Shown piece by piece: positions 43,954 through 55,286 of a stretch of 64,000 bases of DNA. The notes under the pieces are model-generated. The model was not told where the DNA came from, ran no database searches, and worked only from the letters and a program-made list of their open reading frames with translations. The first letter of the stretch is position 1; every line of letters starts with the position of its first letter. The position numbers and the translations under genes are program-made. The stretch comes from Parasitella parasitica. Its lineage: Eukaryota > Mucoromycota > Mucoromycetes > Mucorales > Mucoraceae. The stretch lies in contig MU619270.1 in the NCBI GenBank assembly GCA_025201805.1, positions 100,172 to 164,171 of the forward strand, given 5' to 3'.

Positions 43954-46900
43954 ATGTCATATCAAAAAGTTTCTTTAGCTGAAGATCATAAAGATTCTGT
44001 AAGGACATCTTCTATATCAGAGTCCAAAGATGAAGGTACAATGGTCGAGAACAAAAATTACCAGGGTGGCATATTTGTTGGTAATGGTGATTTCGGTGAA
44101 GCAGAAAGAGACGATATTATCAACGTTGAAGGTAATAGTTAATATCATTAACCATAGCCATTTAGTAACCCTCGATTGTATATATAATAGCTGCCATTGA
44201 TGAGTTTGAAGAATTAAAAAGGGAATTATCGCATATCAGCCGCCTTTCCTCTAATATCTCACCTGAAAAAGTCGAGCTAGGTGAAGCTAATCAAGACGAG
44301 TTTAATTTGAGTGTGTTCTTACATGGTATGTCTGCCGAACGCAAGGAGGCTGGCCACCAATTGAAGCATTTGGGTGTCATTTGGAAGAATCTATCAGTTG
44401 AGGTAACACATTAATAAAATCTGTTCATAGCAAACTGTAGCATTAACGTGTAGCTATCAGGGTTTAGGTGCTGAGGCTCACACAATACCCACTGTGATTA
44501 GCGGCTTTCTCAAGGTCGTTAAGTTCTGGAAGCTATTCGGTGTTGGCCCAAAGCCAGGGAAGAAGGTGATATTGAAAGATCTTTCTGGATTCTGCAAAGA
44601 TGGCGAAATGTTGCTCCTGCTGGGTCGACCTGGGGCAGGCTGCACTACTCTTTTACATGTCATCTCCAATATGCGCGCTTCGTTTACTGACATCAAAGGA
44701 TCCGTGAGCTACGGTGGTCTTGATCATGCTACGTTTGCAAAGAGATTCCGTGGTCAAACGTGTTATAACTCAGAGGAAGATCAGCACTATCCAACATTGA
44801 CGACAAAACAGACACTAAAGTTTGCGTTACGAACAAAAACACCGGGAAAACGCTTACCAAATGAATCCAAGGATGAATTCATCAATAAAATTCTATATCT
44901 GCTGGGCAACATGCTGGGCCTCACAAAGCAAATGGAAACGATGGTTGGAAATCCCTTTTTTCGCGGCTTGTCTGGTGGTGAAAGAAAACGATTATCGATT
45001 GCTGAACAAATGACAACAGAAAGTACCATTAATTGCTGGGATTGCTCAACCAGAGGTTTGGATGCAGCGTCAGCTCTAGACTATGTCCGATCGCTTCGTA
45101 TAATGACAGATGTATTCAAGAAAACCACCGTGGCTACTATGTACCAAGCTTCCAACAATATATTCAATTTGTTTGACAAGATTCTTTTATTAGACGATGG
45201 GTACTGTCTCTACTTTGGCCCTGTTGCTTTGGCTAAGCAGTACTTTGAAGACCTCGGCTTTCACTGCCCTCCTCGTAAATCTACTCCTGATTTCTTAACG
45301 GGTATTTGTAATCCATTAGAACGTGAAACTAGAGAAGGATTCGAAGACAAGGTTCCAGTGTCTGGTGAGCAATTTCAAGCAATCTTTTACGCCTCCCCCA
45401 TCTATAAAACTATGATGCAAGAATTAAGAAACTACGAGACGCTAGTCGCCAAAGAGTTGCCCTCTGAAAGCTTCAAAGAGGCCATGAAGCAAGAACATCA
45501 AAAACGTGCTCCAAATAGCTCTCCATATATCGCATCATTCTATCAACAGGTTAAGGCCCTCACTATTAGACAATACCATCTTTTGATAAAAGACAAGCCT
45601 GCACTGATCTCTCGATATGGAACTATCTTGATTCAATCACTAATTACAGCATCCTGCTTCTTCAGTATTCCCAAGGATGGCTCAGGTGCCTTCAGCCGTG
45701 GAGGTGCCATCTTCTTTTCTGTAATGTTTAATGCCTTGGTATCACAAACAGAACTGGTAAACTTCTTGATGGGAAGGCCGATATTGGAAAAGCATAAGCA
45801 GTATGCGCTGTATCGACCTTCGGCCTTCTATGTGGCACAAGTAGTTATGGATATCCCGTATGCACTTGTCCAAGGTTAGTTTGTTGAATACTTGGCAAAT
45901 TGTTTATATATACTTACACACTTATAGTTTTGCTTTTCGAATTGTGTGCTTTCTTCATTATGGACCTGAACTTGACTGCTGGTAGTTTCTTCACCTTTTT
46001 CATCACACTCTTCTTTGTCAACATGTGCATGAACGGCTTCTTTAGATTGTTTGGAGCACTCACATCGAGCTTTTTCTTGGCTACCCAGGTTGCTGGCGTG
46101 GTTTTTATCTCCATCATTATATACTGCGGTTATGTTATTCCCTATCCTGACATGTATCCTTGGCTCTCCTGGATCTACTGGATCAGCCCAATTGCCTATG
46201 GCTACAAGACTCTGCTGATAAATGAAATGAAAGGCCAGCAATATTCTTGCGAAGGTCCTGGAAACTCTGTCCCGTATGGTCCCGGTTATGATATTTGGGA
46301 CTACAGGGTCTGCACAATGGTTGGAGGTCGTGCTGGTCAGGATTATGTGCTTGGTGATGACTATTTGATGACAAAGCTTCAATGGGATTCCAATCACTTG
46401 TGGGCTCCTGATTTTGTTGCTGTCGTGGGTTTCTTTCTGCTATTTACAGTGTTGACAGCTTTAGGAATGGAGTATGGTGCTGTCAACAAGGTTGGCTCTC
46501 TGACGAAACTGTATATTCCTGGGAAGGCCCCCAAGGCACGAAGCCAAGACGAAATCGTAGAGCAACGTCGTAAACAAGCAAATAGAGTTGAGACCATGGA
46601 GGCTATCTCTTCAGGAACAACTTTCTCGTGGCAAAATGTAAACTACTCTGTCCCAATTAAAGGTGGAGAGCTTCAGCTGCTGAATTCCATCTCTGGTGTA
46701 GTACGCCCTGGCCATCTAACTGCGTTGATGGGGTCCTCTGGTGCTGGCAAAACTACCCTGCTTGACGTGCTGGCTCGTAGAAAAACACTCGGTAAAGTGG
46801 ATGGTCGTCTCTATCTCAATGGTGAAGCGTTAATGAACGATTTCGAGCGCATTACCGGATATTGTGAGCAAATGGATATTCATCAACCTGCTGTCACTGT

Positions 46901-48512
46901 CCGCGAATCTCTTCAATTCTCTGCAAACCTTCGTCAACCTCGAGATACGCCTCAGTCTGAGAAGGATAGCTACGTTGAACAGATTATCCACCTACTTGAG
47001 ATGGAAGATATAGCAGATGCACAAGTTGGCAACGTTGGATCTGGCTTTGGTATCTCTGTAGAAGAACGAAAGCGCTTGACTATTGGTATGGAACTCGTTG
47101 CTAAACCTCAGTTACTGTTTTTGGATGAGCCTACTTCTGGCCTTGATGCTCAGAGTTCGTTTAACATTATTCGTTTCATCCGCAAACTTGCTGATGCAGG
47201 CTGGCCAGTGCTTTGCACCATTCATCAACCTTCTGCCATCTTGTTTGACCACTTTGACCATCTTCTGTTGTTGGTTCGCGGTGGCCGAACCGCTTACCAC
47301 GGTGAAATCGGCGAAGATGCTCGCACTATGATCAATTATTTCGAAAAGAACGGCGGTCCTATCTGCTCCCCTGCTGCTAATCCTGCCGAATACATCTTGG
47401 AAGTTGTGGGCGCTGGAACGGCTGGCAAAGTCAAGAAAGACTGGGCTGACGTATGGGAGCGTTCACCAGAAGCCAAGCAACTGGAGAAAGACTTGGAAAT
47501 CGTACACCAGAATGCCGAACAAAATCCCCAGCGACATGCATTGACTTATGCTACACTAATGTGGACCCAATTTGTGCTTGTTCACAAACGCATGGCCTTG
47601 GCCTACTGGAGATCACCAGAATACAACATTGGCCGTTTCATTACTATCATGTTCTCATCTCTGCTAACGGGATTTACCTACTGGAAACTAGACAATAGCG
47701 TTTCTGCCTTGCAAAGCCGTCTTTTTGCGCTGTTTTCGTCCTTTTTGATGGCCAACATCCTGATTATTGTCGCTCAGCCCAAGTTTATGACTGAACGTAT
47801 GTATTTCCGTCGCGAGTATGCTTCTCGTTTTTATGGGTGGATTCCGTTTACGATATCGGTAATCTTGGTTGAGATTCCTTACATCCTCTTTTTGGCTGCC
47901 TGCTTCCTCTGCGGGTTTTACTGGACAGCAGGCCTGACAAATACATCGGAAGCAGTTGGCTACTTTTACTTGGTTTTGATTTTCTTTGTATTCTGGGCTG
48001 TCACCTTGGGATTTGTTATTGCATCTGTTGCGGAGAATCCTACAATGGCTGCAGTAGTAAATCCCCTGGTCATCTCCCTGTTGATTCTGTTTGCTGGTTT
48101 TATGCAACCTGAAAGCGCAATGCCTCGATTCTGGAGCAGTTGGATGTACTGGCTGAATCCTTTCCATTACTTTATAGAGGGCCTGGCTACCAATGAACTG
48201 TCGCATATTCAAGTGCAGTGCACTGATAAAGACTTGGTCAAGTTTCTCCCTCCTCCAAATCTTACATGTGCCGATTACACCAGCAACTTTTTTTCGTATG
48301 GAGCACCAGGATACATTGATAATCCTCAAGCTATGCAACCTGAAATGTGCGGCTACTGCTCATTTAAGAGCGGCGAAGAGTTTTACTCGACTACATTTGG
48401 CTGGAGTGAGGCAAATAAGTGGAGGAATTTTGGTATCATTGTTGCATTCTTTGTGTTCAACGTCTTTTGCTTTGGTGCTTTAGTGTACTGGAAACGTAAA
48501 GGAAGACGCTAA
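43954..48512 (+). CDS. Full-size PDR-type (ABCG) ABC transporter
   Basis: Four exons (43954-44131, 44191-44402, 44461-45874, 45928-48512) encode 1,462 aa in the (NBD-TMD)2 order typical of yeast Pdr5. NBD1 has the PDR-type Walker A GRPGAGCTTLL (about residue 186), signature LSGGERKRLSIAE and an atypical Walker B region (CWDCSTRGLDAAS). NBD2 has a canonical Walker A GSSGAGKTTLL (about 870), a degenerate signature VEERKRLTIG and Walker B LLFLDEPTSGLD. Each half is followed by about six transmembrane segments, with the PDR motif and Cys-rich extracellular loop in the second half. These proteins export lipids, xenobiotics and azoles from the plasma membrane using ATP. Substrate is not predictable. 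The start at 43954 is the first ATG in the reading frame. Confidence 0.95.
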
Positions 48513-49273
48513 GCGACCCATGATAAACTAGACTATTTTTGTTATTATATCTATGTATTTTTACTCAATAAATCAACTAATTTTCAAACGACACACAAGC
48601 ACATTTGATGAGTCTAAATAAAAAGACATGCTGTAGTGCACTACAATAGGTCATTCAAGCCATGGCAGCCATCGTTTTATTATGTACTCACATAAGTTTT
48701 TCTTTTCAAATAATTATATCAAGTAGATTAAACCTTACTAGACAGAAAAAACTGATTTAACGACTAATCAAGATGCTATAATTGCAGTTGTTTATTGTTT
48801 TAGTTTTTTCTACGCTGCTATGGAGATTTTGCTGCAATAGCACTATAGGATACTCGATTAATACCGAAAAAGGCCAGGAAAAAAACCAAGCGTTTGATAA
48901 AAGTTTGAAACTGTATATAATGCATACTATTTTCCAAATTAATAAATGGCTAGTAGAAGGATCGAAATTCGAGTGTAGCATGTCAAATACCCCTTGTATC
49001 TATATCAATATTATACTCATCAGTCAACATTTAAATTAGCATGCAAACTGAAGGAGTCATGTTCCTAATAACAGCTTTAATTGACTCATGTTTTCTTATT
49101 GATCATGATATTTTCAATAGTAAATTCTTTGCTTTATATCATTGTCTTTTGAACTATAAAACTCCTGTAGTGCTTAATTACTAGTAAGTGCAATTATATC
49201 CAGAGTTTGTATATAAAGCAAGGTATAAAAGCTACATAATATAAAGTATCCATCTTAAAATTAAATATAAACA
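48513..49273. other. Intergenic region upstream of the first secreted paralogue
   Basis: About 760 bp with no supported gene. It ends in a TATA-containing promoter for the gene at 49274. Confidence 0.5.
49224..49230 (+). promoter_or_regulatory. TATA box of the first secreted paralogue
   Basis: TATAAAA, 44-50 bp before the start codon. Comparable TATA motifs precede the two paralogues, suggesting inducible or high-level transcription. Confidence 0.55.
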
Positions 49274-50053
49274 ATGCAAATCAAGTTTCTTTCTTTTGGT
49301 CTACTCGCTGTTGCTACTGCAGTCTTGGCTTCTGCTGATACTGTCAGAGTAACAAATACCAATGTAAACACTCGCAATACTGGTTCTTGCATTCTCAATG
49401 GTCTCAAGGTCAAGAATGTCCTCAATAATCTTCATGTTGGTGTTGGATCTAGAAAGCGTAGTGTATTGCCGCGTAAAAATGTTGCTCGTAGGCTTCATTA
49501 CCTGCGTCATTCTGGCCATCAAAGTAAGAGTGAGCCTGATGAGGAGGAGGAAGATGAGGATGAGCCTGATGAGGAGGAGGAAGATGAGGATGAGCCTGAT
49601 GAGGAGGAGGAAGATGAGGATGAGCCTGATGAGGAAGAAGAAGATGAGGATGAGGATGAGCCGGACGAGGAAGAAGAAGAAGAAAATGAGCCTGATGAAG
49701 ATAAGGATGACGAGAGCAAGCCTGATGAGAATGAGGAAGGTGAAAGTAACCCTGATGAGGATGAGGTGGATGAAAGTAACCCTGATGAGGATGAGGTGGA
49801 TGAAAGTAACCCTGATGAGGATGAGGTGGATGAAAGTAACCCTGATGAGGACGAGGTGGATGAAATCAGTATTAGCAAGGTTGTCAGCAGCCGTGAACAG
49901 GATGGCGGGGATAACGATGATGAAGATGAAGCTGATGAACAAGAAGCCACAGAACCGTCAAAGCGTGGTGTAACTGAGGGCCTTTTTGATGAAGCTCTTG
50001 ATACTGGAAGCTTATTAGGATCAAATGATGAAATTCTTGGAGGACTTGCTTAG
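49274..50053 (+). CDS. Secreted protein with Pro-Asp-Glu decapeptide array (paralogue 1)
   Basis: An intronless gene of 259 aa. Residues 1-21 form a signal peptide (MQIKFLSFGLLAVATAVLAS). The next ~40 residues (VRVTNTNVNTRNTGSC ... LKVKNVLNN) are shared with the genes at 52640 and 54280, and end at a dibasic RKR-SVLPR that aligns with KKR sites in both relatives. After a basic spacer comes an array of 11 decapeptides of form (E/K/N)-P-D-E plus six mostly acidic residues (87-198). A C-terminal part follows with SKVVSSRE, a second dibasic SKR and the Gly/Leu-rich tail GLFDEALDTGSLLGSNDE. The product would be a secreted polyampholyte, probably cut by a Kex2-like protease. Function unknown; calcium or cell-wall binding is conceivable for the acidic array. 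Confidence 0.85.
   Translation: MQIKFLSFGLLAVATAVLASADTVRVTNTNVNTRNTGSCILNGLKVKNVLNNLHVGVGSRKRSVLPRKNVARRLHYLRHSGHQSKSEPDEEEEDEDEPDEEEEDEDEPDEEEEDEDEPDEEEEDEDEDEPDEEEEEENEPDEDKDDESKPDENEEGESNPDEDEVDESNPDEDEVDESNPDEDEVDESNPDEDEVDEISISKVVSSREQDGGDNDDEDEADEQEATEPSKRGVTEGLFDEALDTGSLLGSNDEILGGLA
49532..49867 (+). repeat. Tandem 30-bp coding repeat, 11 units
   Basis: Eleven in-frame units of 30 bp (one of 36 bp) encode the decapeptides. Units 1-3 are identical in DNA (GAGCCTGATGAGGAGGAGGA...), unit 4 is close, units 5-7 are diverged, and units 8-11 form a second homogeneous block based on AACCCTGATGAGGATGAGGT. This looks like two separate rounds of local expansion. Confidence 0.9.
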
Positions 50054-52639
50054 CTTCTACATAGCATTTACAACATAATTCATTTAATATATTTATAAAA
50101 ATAAATAATGATTTGTTCCAATATGCTTGAATATGTATATGTGGCCATTATACTTGGCCATGCATATTATATACGGAGGGGACACGTATAATATTACTTG
50201 ATACTTGTTAAGTATTATGCCTTATTGTTTTTCATTTTTCTCGTGTTAATCCCATTAGCATTTTTACAACAATAATAGACGGAATATAAATATTAACCTG
50301 AGGAAGAAGTGAGATAGTAAAATGTGCATGCATAGTAGACCTCTATGTGGTTACAGTCGTTATATCAACAATGATAAAAGCTATCATGGTATAATAACGC
50401 TTAAACGGATAAAACATCAGATCTTAAAATAATATATGATCAATTTACTGCGGATTTCATCATAAAAACGTAATCCTCACATCGCTTCCCTCAGCTCATA
50501 GAATAATTAATTTCAAAAGTTTTTGATAAATCGTTATTTAGTAGCAACGGATTTCGGAGCAGATGAAAAAAACGTAATTACTACGAACAAAACATCCTCA
50601 CTAATTGATAAAAAGGCTTTTTTATAAATTAATCAGGCACAAACCTCGTTTATTACATTCAAATATGATTTTTTATACACTAGTGAACCAAAATAAACTG
50701 ATTGGAAGATAAGGTGTAAGTGTGCGACTTGGCGTGAACATCTCAGGTTGAGTTACTAATAAAGAACTTGATCTACCGAGATATGTCCCTGGATTGTGTT
50801 CAATATTGAGTTGACTTGTATTTGATTTCCGGTTGCGAAATTGACACATCACTGATACAGGCATTCAGTATACCGTATCCGTAGTTAGATCAGGATACGC
50901 AGTACTAGCCGAAAAAAGTAATGGAAATGTAGTCGTGTGAACGCATTATAAAACACTTGTTTGTACATTATTAGGTACAACGGCCAATTTTTCTCATTTA
51001 TTACCAATAGATATGCTTCTTTTGTGGTTAATGTTATGTCAAAAGTCTGATAAAATAATTCTACACATGTGTTCATTATACAGCTTTCTATACTTTATGT
51101 ACGCATTTGTTACACTATGGTTGCACTGTCTAACTGCATAATGTAAATCATTATTACTCATGGTTTAATTTGAGAAGACAATTATCGTTATTGAGACCTA
51201 CGTACTTAGATCAATATAAAATAATTTGAGAATAGAAATGTTAATTTCCTAATCAAGTTAATATTCTGACAGGGTTATCAAGTGTATTAATCATTCAGAC
51301 AATAAGTTTCAAGTAGAAATTATCATCAACAATACAGTAGACATATAGAATATGCTGCTTTTTACTAATTTATTCTGCTGATTTCCTAATCAAATGTATT
51401 CTATGACAAGGGTTTCTGCTTGAGTTCACTGTTTTTTAGTATGTGTTTCCAAGCGATGTGATGTGGCATGTAACAAACATTATCAGAAGTAATTGAAATG
51501 AGTACATACGGTTTTTCCTACACCATGTTGCATTAATAGCCATATGTAATATTTCTGGTTCGCTCTTCATATTGCTCAACCACTCAGCAAATGACTTCCT
51601 TCATGAATCCTCATGTACAGAGTTGATAATCTGGTTACATTCTATTGCTCAAGATATTCTTGATAAAAGATTGCAATATGCGGTCGAACGGCATCACACT
51701 TTACGTGCAATATGATGTGAAAAAAATAATTTTGTCTATTTTCTAATAATATTTCATAATCTATAGCTTACATTGGTCAACTAGAGGTTGGTTTGGACAA
51801 CCTTAGTAATTTTTAAACACAAATCACAGTAGATAGTAAAGCACCACTTAATACTGTAGTGCCTAATGGCAAAGGAGTCAATTGTTTCATTGATTCGATC
51901 TGGTTTCGGGAGTTCAAGGTGGTACTGTTCTTTAAGAGCTTTGCTCCAATAAAATGAACACAGTTGTAAGTTTAATTCCCATCTCCTAACCCACGACTAG
52001 AAGGTGAATGATTATGCGGACAAGACGGTTTCCTATAAATATGCGAGTGTTCGGGAAACGCCAGATTCAAAGATATACATGAATGCAGGAGTGCATTCTT
52101 GACACACAATCAATGTAGTATTGATTGTTCATAATTCAATGCGGATATCTTCAAAAGTTGGCGCAATTCAATGTAGTCATGTGTAAAATAATAGCTTTAA
52201 TGCGCAAAACCTTCTTCTGTGGTATATGTATAAACGATCGAGGCGCGCTTCGTATGGCATAGAATGACAAAAGCCTAGGTTTACTGTACGATTTGGCAGT
52301 AATACCTAGAAGAAAACTGTGATTTAAATCCTGCATGCCATTGTGGTAGTATCACAGACTTGAATGTTGTATAGTTACCTTTTCCATGAATACTGTGTCC
52401 TGTAGGGTTATTGCGCTTCCATGTTTTCTAATTTGGCGCACTGCAGATCATACTATCAAGCTTAAATTACTCTTTATGTACATTGGTCAGCTTTTTCTTT
52501 AGATGCTATCTCGTAAAACCTGTATGGGGAGTAGCTGCATCAACACGATCCTTAAAAAACAAGAGAAAAGACATATATAAGGAGCCCACTTTTTATATTT
52601 TTTATCAACCTTAACCTTGTATCATCTATATCCCATACA
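50054..52639. other. Intergenic spacer between secreted paralogues 1 and 2
   Basis: About 2.6 kb, A+T-rich. No decayed fourth copy of the family and no other gene could be recognised. A promoter with TATATAA lies near the right end. Confidence 0.45.
52574..52580 (+). promoter_or_regulatory. TATA box of secreted paralogue 2
   Basis: TATATAA, 60-66 bp before the start codon at 52640, in the same position class as those of the two relatives. Confidence 0.5.
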
Positions 52640-52855
52640 ATGCAAATCAAATTCATTACTCTCGGTTTAATTGTTGCTGCCCTCACCTTGGTTTCTGCCG
52701 ATGCTGTCAAGGTTAAGAATACTGATGTAAAGCTCAAGAACACTGCCTCTTGCATTGCCAATAATCTCAAGGTCAAGAAGGTACTCAATAATGCTAACCT
52801 TAATATTGCTGGTGGCAAGAAGCGTAGTCTTCGTCGTAGAAGAGCTGAAATCTAA
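52640..52855 (+). CDS. Small secreted basic protein without acidic tail (paralogue 2)
   Basis: An intronless gene of 71 aa. Signal peptide residues 1-20 (MQIKFITLGLIVAALTLVSA), then the family core VKVKNTDVKLKNTASC ... LKVKKVLNN and the conserved dibasic GGKKR-SLRRRR. It stops three residues later (AEI), exactly where its relatives begin their acidic repeat tails. The mature peptide is strongly basic with one Cys. Its conservation without a tail suggests that the ~40-residue core is the functional unit of the family. The short length alone would make it a weak call, but the two flanking paralogues support it. Confidence 0.87.
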   Translation: MQIKFITLGLIVAALTLVSADAVKVKNTDVKLKNTASCIANNLKVKKVLNNANLNIAGGKKRSLRRRRAEI

Positions 52856-54279
52856 GCATATCACCTACTAAAACAAGCCCATTATTATTCACACCATTAT
52901 AATTTACAAATTGCATTGATCTTTTAATATATAAACAATAAAGTATATTGAAATACTTAAATTGGCCAGCTTTTGATATGTTGCTTTGCAGGAGTAGTAG
53001 GTGGGGGGGGGGTGAAGTTTGAAGAACCGTTGTAAATTATCTTTTGCCATGTTGACGCAGGATACGGATCTATCTCGCATATATGAAAATGGCTGATAAC
53101 GATCTAACGGCTTGTACGCATACGCTGTGCTCAAGCGTGCGACAAATTATTGATTCTTAAGGCAATGTCTGATATATGGGTGTGAATTTGACAGGGGAGC
53201 AGATGAAGGCGCAATTACTAGCGCATCATTTTCATAAAAATAGTGTACCTCAAGACCCAACTTGTTTGTTTGTTTGTTTGTTGCGGCTGTTTTGTTGATC
53301 AATGATGAAATACGTTGCGAATGTTTATTCTGACGCCTCAGTACTCTCTATTAAGACGACAAGTGTACAAAAAATTCCGAATCGAATTCGCTTATTTTGT
53401 CAAGAGAAAAATACAATATAGAAAGCAAAATATGTTGCAAAATGTAGTTTACAGTGGTGAATTTTTGATTCTTGAACTTCCATACATTTATCAATTGTCT
53501 TTATCTAATAAACAAGACGGTGCTCCCCTTAATCAACGGAGGGGGTTGTTGATAACGAGGTTTTCTATGGCCAATTGTGTATAGTCTAGGTTTCTCACAT
53601 TTTAAGGGTGTATATCAATAACTAGTAAAAGATTCCATTACATCAGTACACACGTAACTGCATACCGTCAAAGCTAGTCTCTAAGAAAAGGAAAGATTTA
53701 CATGTGTAGAATTACTGTGACAATAAGATTTTCTATCAGTCAAGTTTCTATACGTGTAAACCTATAGTATTAATTTAATACAGTATCTGCCCTAATGTAT
53801 GTATATACCGCATATGCCTAGATTATACACTAAATGCATATCAAGGCAGCAAACTTTACAGCGAACATCAAAAGTTCAGTCAATTGTACACCATTCGAGT
53901 TGGACTGTGTTGGAAAAATACATACACTGTAGATATAGCATGTTTAGATCGACAATATGCAAACTTGTTTCTGCATGGTAACTCCGGAACTTTACAAGAC
54001 TGTTGCCCTCTCCCTCTCTCTCAGCTAATGCAAATACATTGCAAATCAAAATATACACAATGGCTGATCAAAACAAACCCCATCGATATACATGCAGGCT
54101 ACATAATAACGGCTTCTGCGTTATCTGTTCTTTTTAAAGACGATACCGATACCCCGCATTGAAGTATCTACAAACTGCTCTGCGCTATATATTTAGTGCC
54201 AAATAGTGGTATTTGGTATTTGGGTATAAAAGAGGCACGTTTTTTGCCTTGCTTTAAATAATCTATAGATTAACACACA
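52856..54279. other. Intergenic spacer between secreted paralogues 2 and 3
   Basis: About 1.4 kb without a supported gene. It contains a G10 run near 53003-53012 and a short GTTT microsatellite near 53263-53281. Confidence 0.45.
54225..54231 (+). promoter_or_regulatory. TATA box of secreted paralogue 3
   Basis: TATAAAA within GGGTATAAAAGAGG, 49-55 bp before the start codon at 54280. Confidence 0.55.
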
Positions 54280-54726
54280 ATGCAAATCAAATACATTACT
54301 CTCGGTTTTCTCTTGGCTGCTGTAGCCTCCGAAGCTTCTGTTCTTAAAGTCACCCATACTCATGTTAGAGCCCACAACACTGGTTCTAATCTTCTCAATG
54401 GACTCAAGATCAAGAATGTCCTCAACCACGCTAACGTCAGGGTCGCTTCAAAAAAGCGCGGTGTATTGTCTCGCAGAAGAGCTGCTCGTGCCGCTCGTCG
54501 TAGCGAAAATGAACCAGACGAGGAGGAGGCTGATGAAAATGAACCGAACGAGAATGAAAACGAGCCTGATGAAAATGAACCCAATGAGAATGAAAACGAA
54601 CCCGATGAAAATGAACCTGAAGAAAATGAAAACGAGCCTGATGAAAACGAAAACGAACCTGATGAGAACGAGCCTGATGAAAATGAAGTTAATGAAAGCA
54701 GCTCTAGCAAGGTTTCACGTCGTTAA
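54280..54726 (+). CDS. Secreted protein with Asn-Glu-Pro-Asp repeat tail (paralogue 3)
   Basis: An intronless gene of 148 aa. Signal peptide residues 1-19 (MQIKYITLGFLLAAVASEA), core LKVTHTHVRAHNTGSN ... LKIKNVLNH, conserved dibasic SKKR-GVLSRRR, an Arg/Ala-rich spacer, then about 55 residues of NEPDE/NEPNE/NENE repeats. The end, SSSKVSRR, matches the SKVVSSR that follows the array in paralogue 1, so the tails are homologous and differ in unit type and number. The core Cys of the other two members is Asn here (GSN versus GSC and ASC), which argues against an essential disulfide. Confidence 0.86.
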   Translation: MQIKYITLGFLLAAVASEASVLKVTHTHVRAHNTGSNLLNGLKIKNVLNHANVRVASKKRGVLSRRRAARAARRSENEPDEEEADENEPNENENEPDENEPNENENEPDENEPEENENEPDENENEPDENEPDENEVNESSSSKVSRR

Positions 54727-55286
54727 GTCTTTTTACAGCATATAAAAACTTTAAGCCGCATATCTATTAATGGCTGGTTGTAGTATCAATTTTAATCTTA
54801 AAATTTGATAATAGTAATAAATTGTTCAAATAAATAATCCATAAAGCAATTTCAAATGACACATAAATTGTACCTATGTACTCTTGACAATACAATGCTG
54901 ATCGTTCTACCATCCTTGCTACACGTTACAAATGTTTGCCACAGGATGCAAAATAAATGTCTGATTACTACTTTATACATATTTTATACAAATGAGGCAG
55001 TGTTTATCATATTACATGTGAAGAGAATATCTACGGTTCTTTTAAAAACTTGGCATGATGAGCTGCTGTAGTCGCCTTTAAACATTCCGACATTGCAATA
55101 AGATACTCTTCGCAATTATCATACTGATTCCCAACCAAAAAAAGAAGTAAGCAGGTAATCAAAATGCTGCCAATAATCGGCATGGACTTTGAAATGCTTG
55201 AAAATAGATGATTTCATTTCAAGCTGCCGTTTCCTGAAATAAACACACCTCTCTTTCATCCTGCCCCTTGTAAGGCATTCGTTGTC
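54727..55286. other. Intergenic region upstream of DEG1
   Basis: About 560 bp with no supported gene; it contains the 3' flank of secreted paralogue 3 and the DEG1 promoter. Confidence 0.5.

Noticed and set aside
47688-48338. 216-codon minus-strand frame
   Set aside because: Antisense of the second transmembrane half of the ABC transporter.
49532-49867. Regular 30-bp repeats that could suggest a CRISPR-like array
   Set aside because: No unique spacers between units, the repeats are in frame within a gene, and the genome is eukaryotic.
49301-49950. Long open frames on the minus strand opposite the decapeptide array (Ser/Gly-rich and Ile/Leu-rich)
   Set aside because: They arise from the antisense of the repetitive GAT/GAG codons. 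The plus frame has the signal peptide, family core and paralogues.
51240-51415. Similar TTTCCTAATCAA-containing strings suggesting a repeat
   Set aside because: Similarity is short and interrupted by several gaps; expected in A+T-rich DNA.
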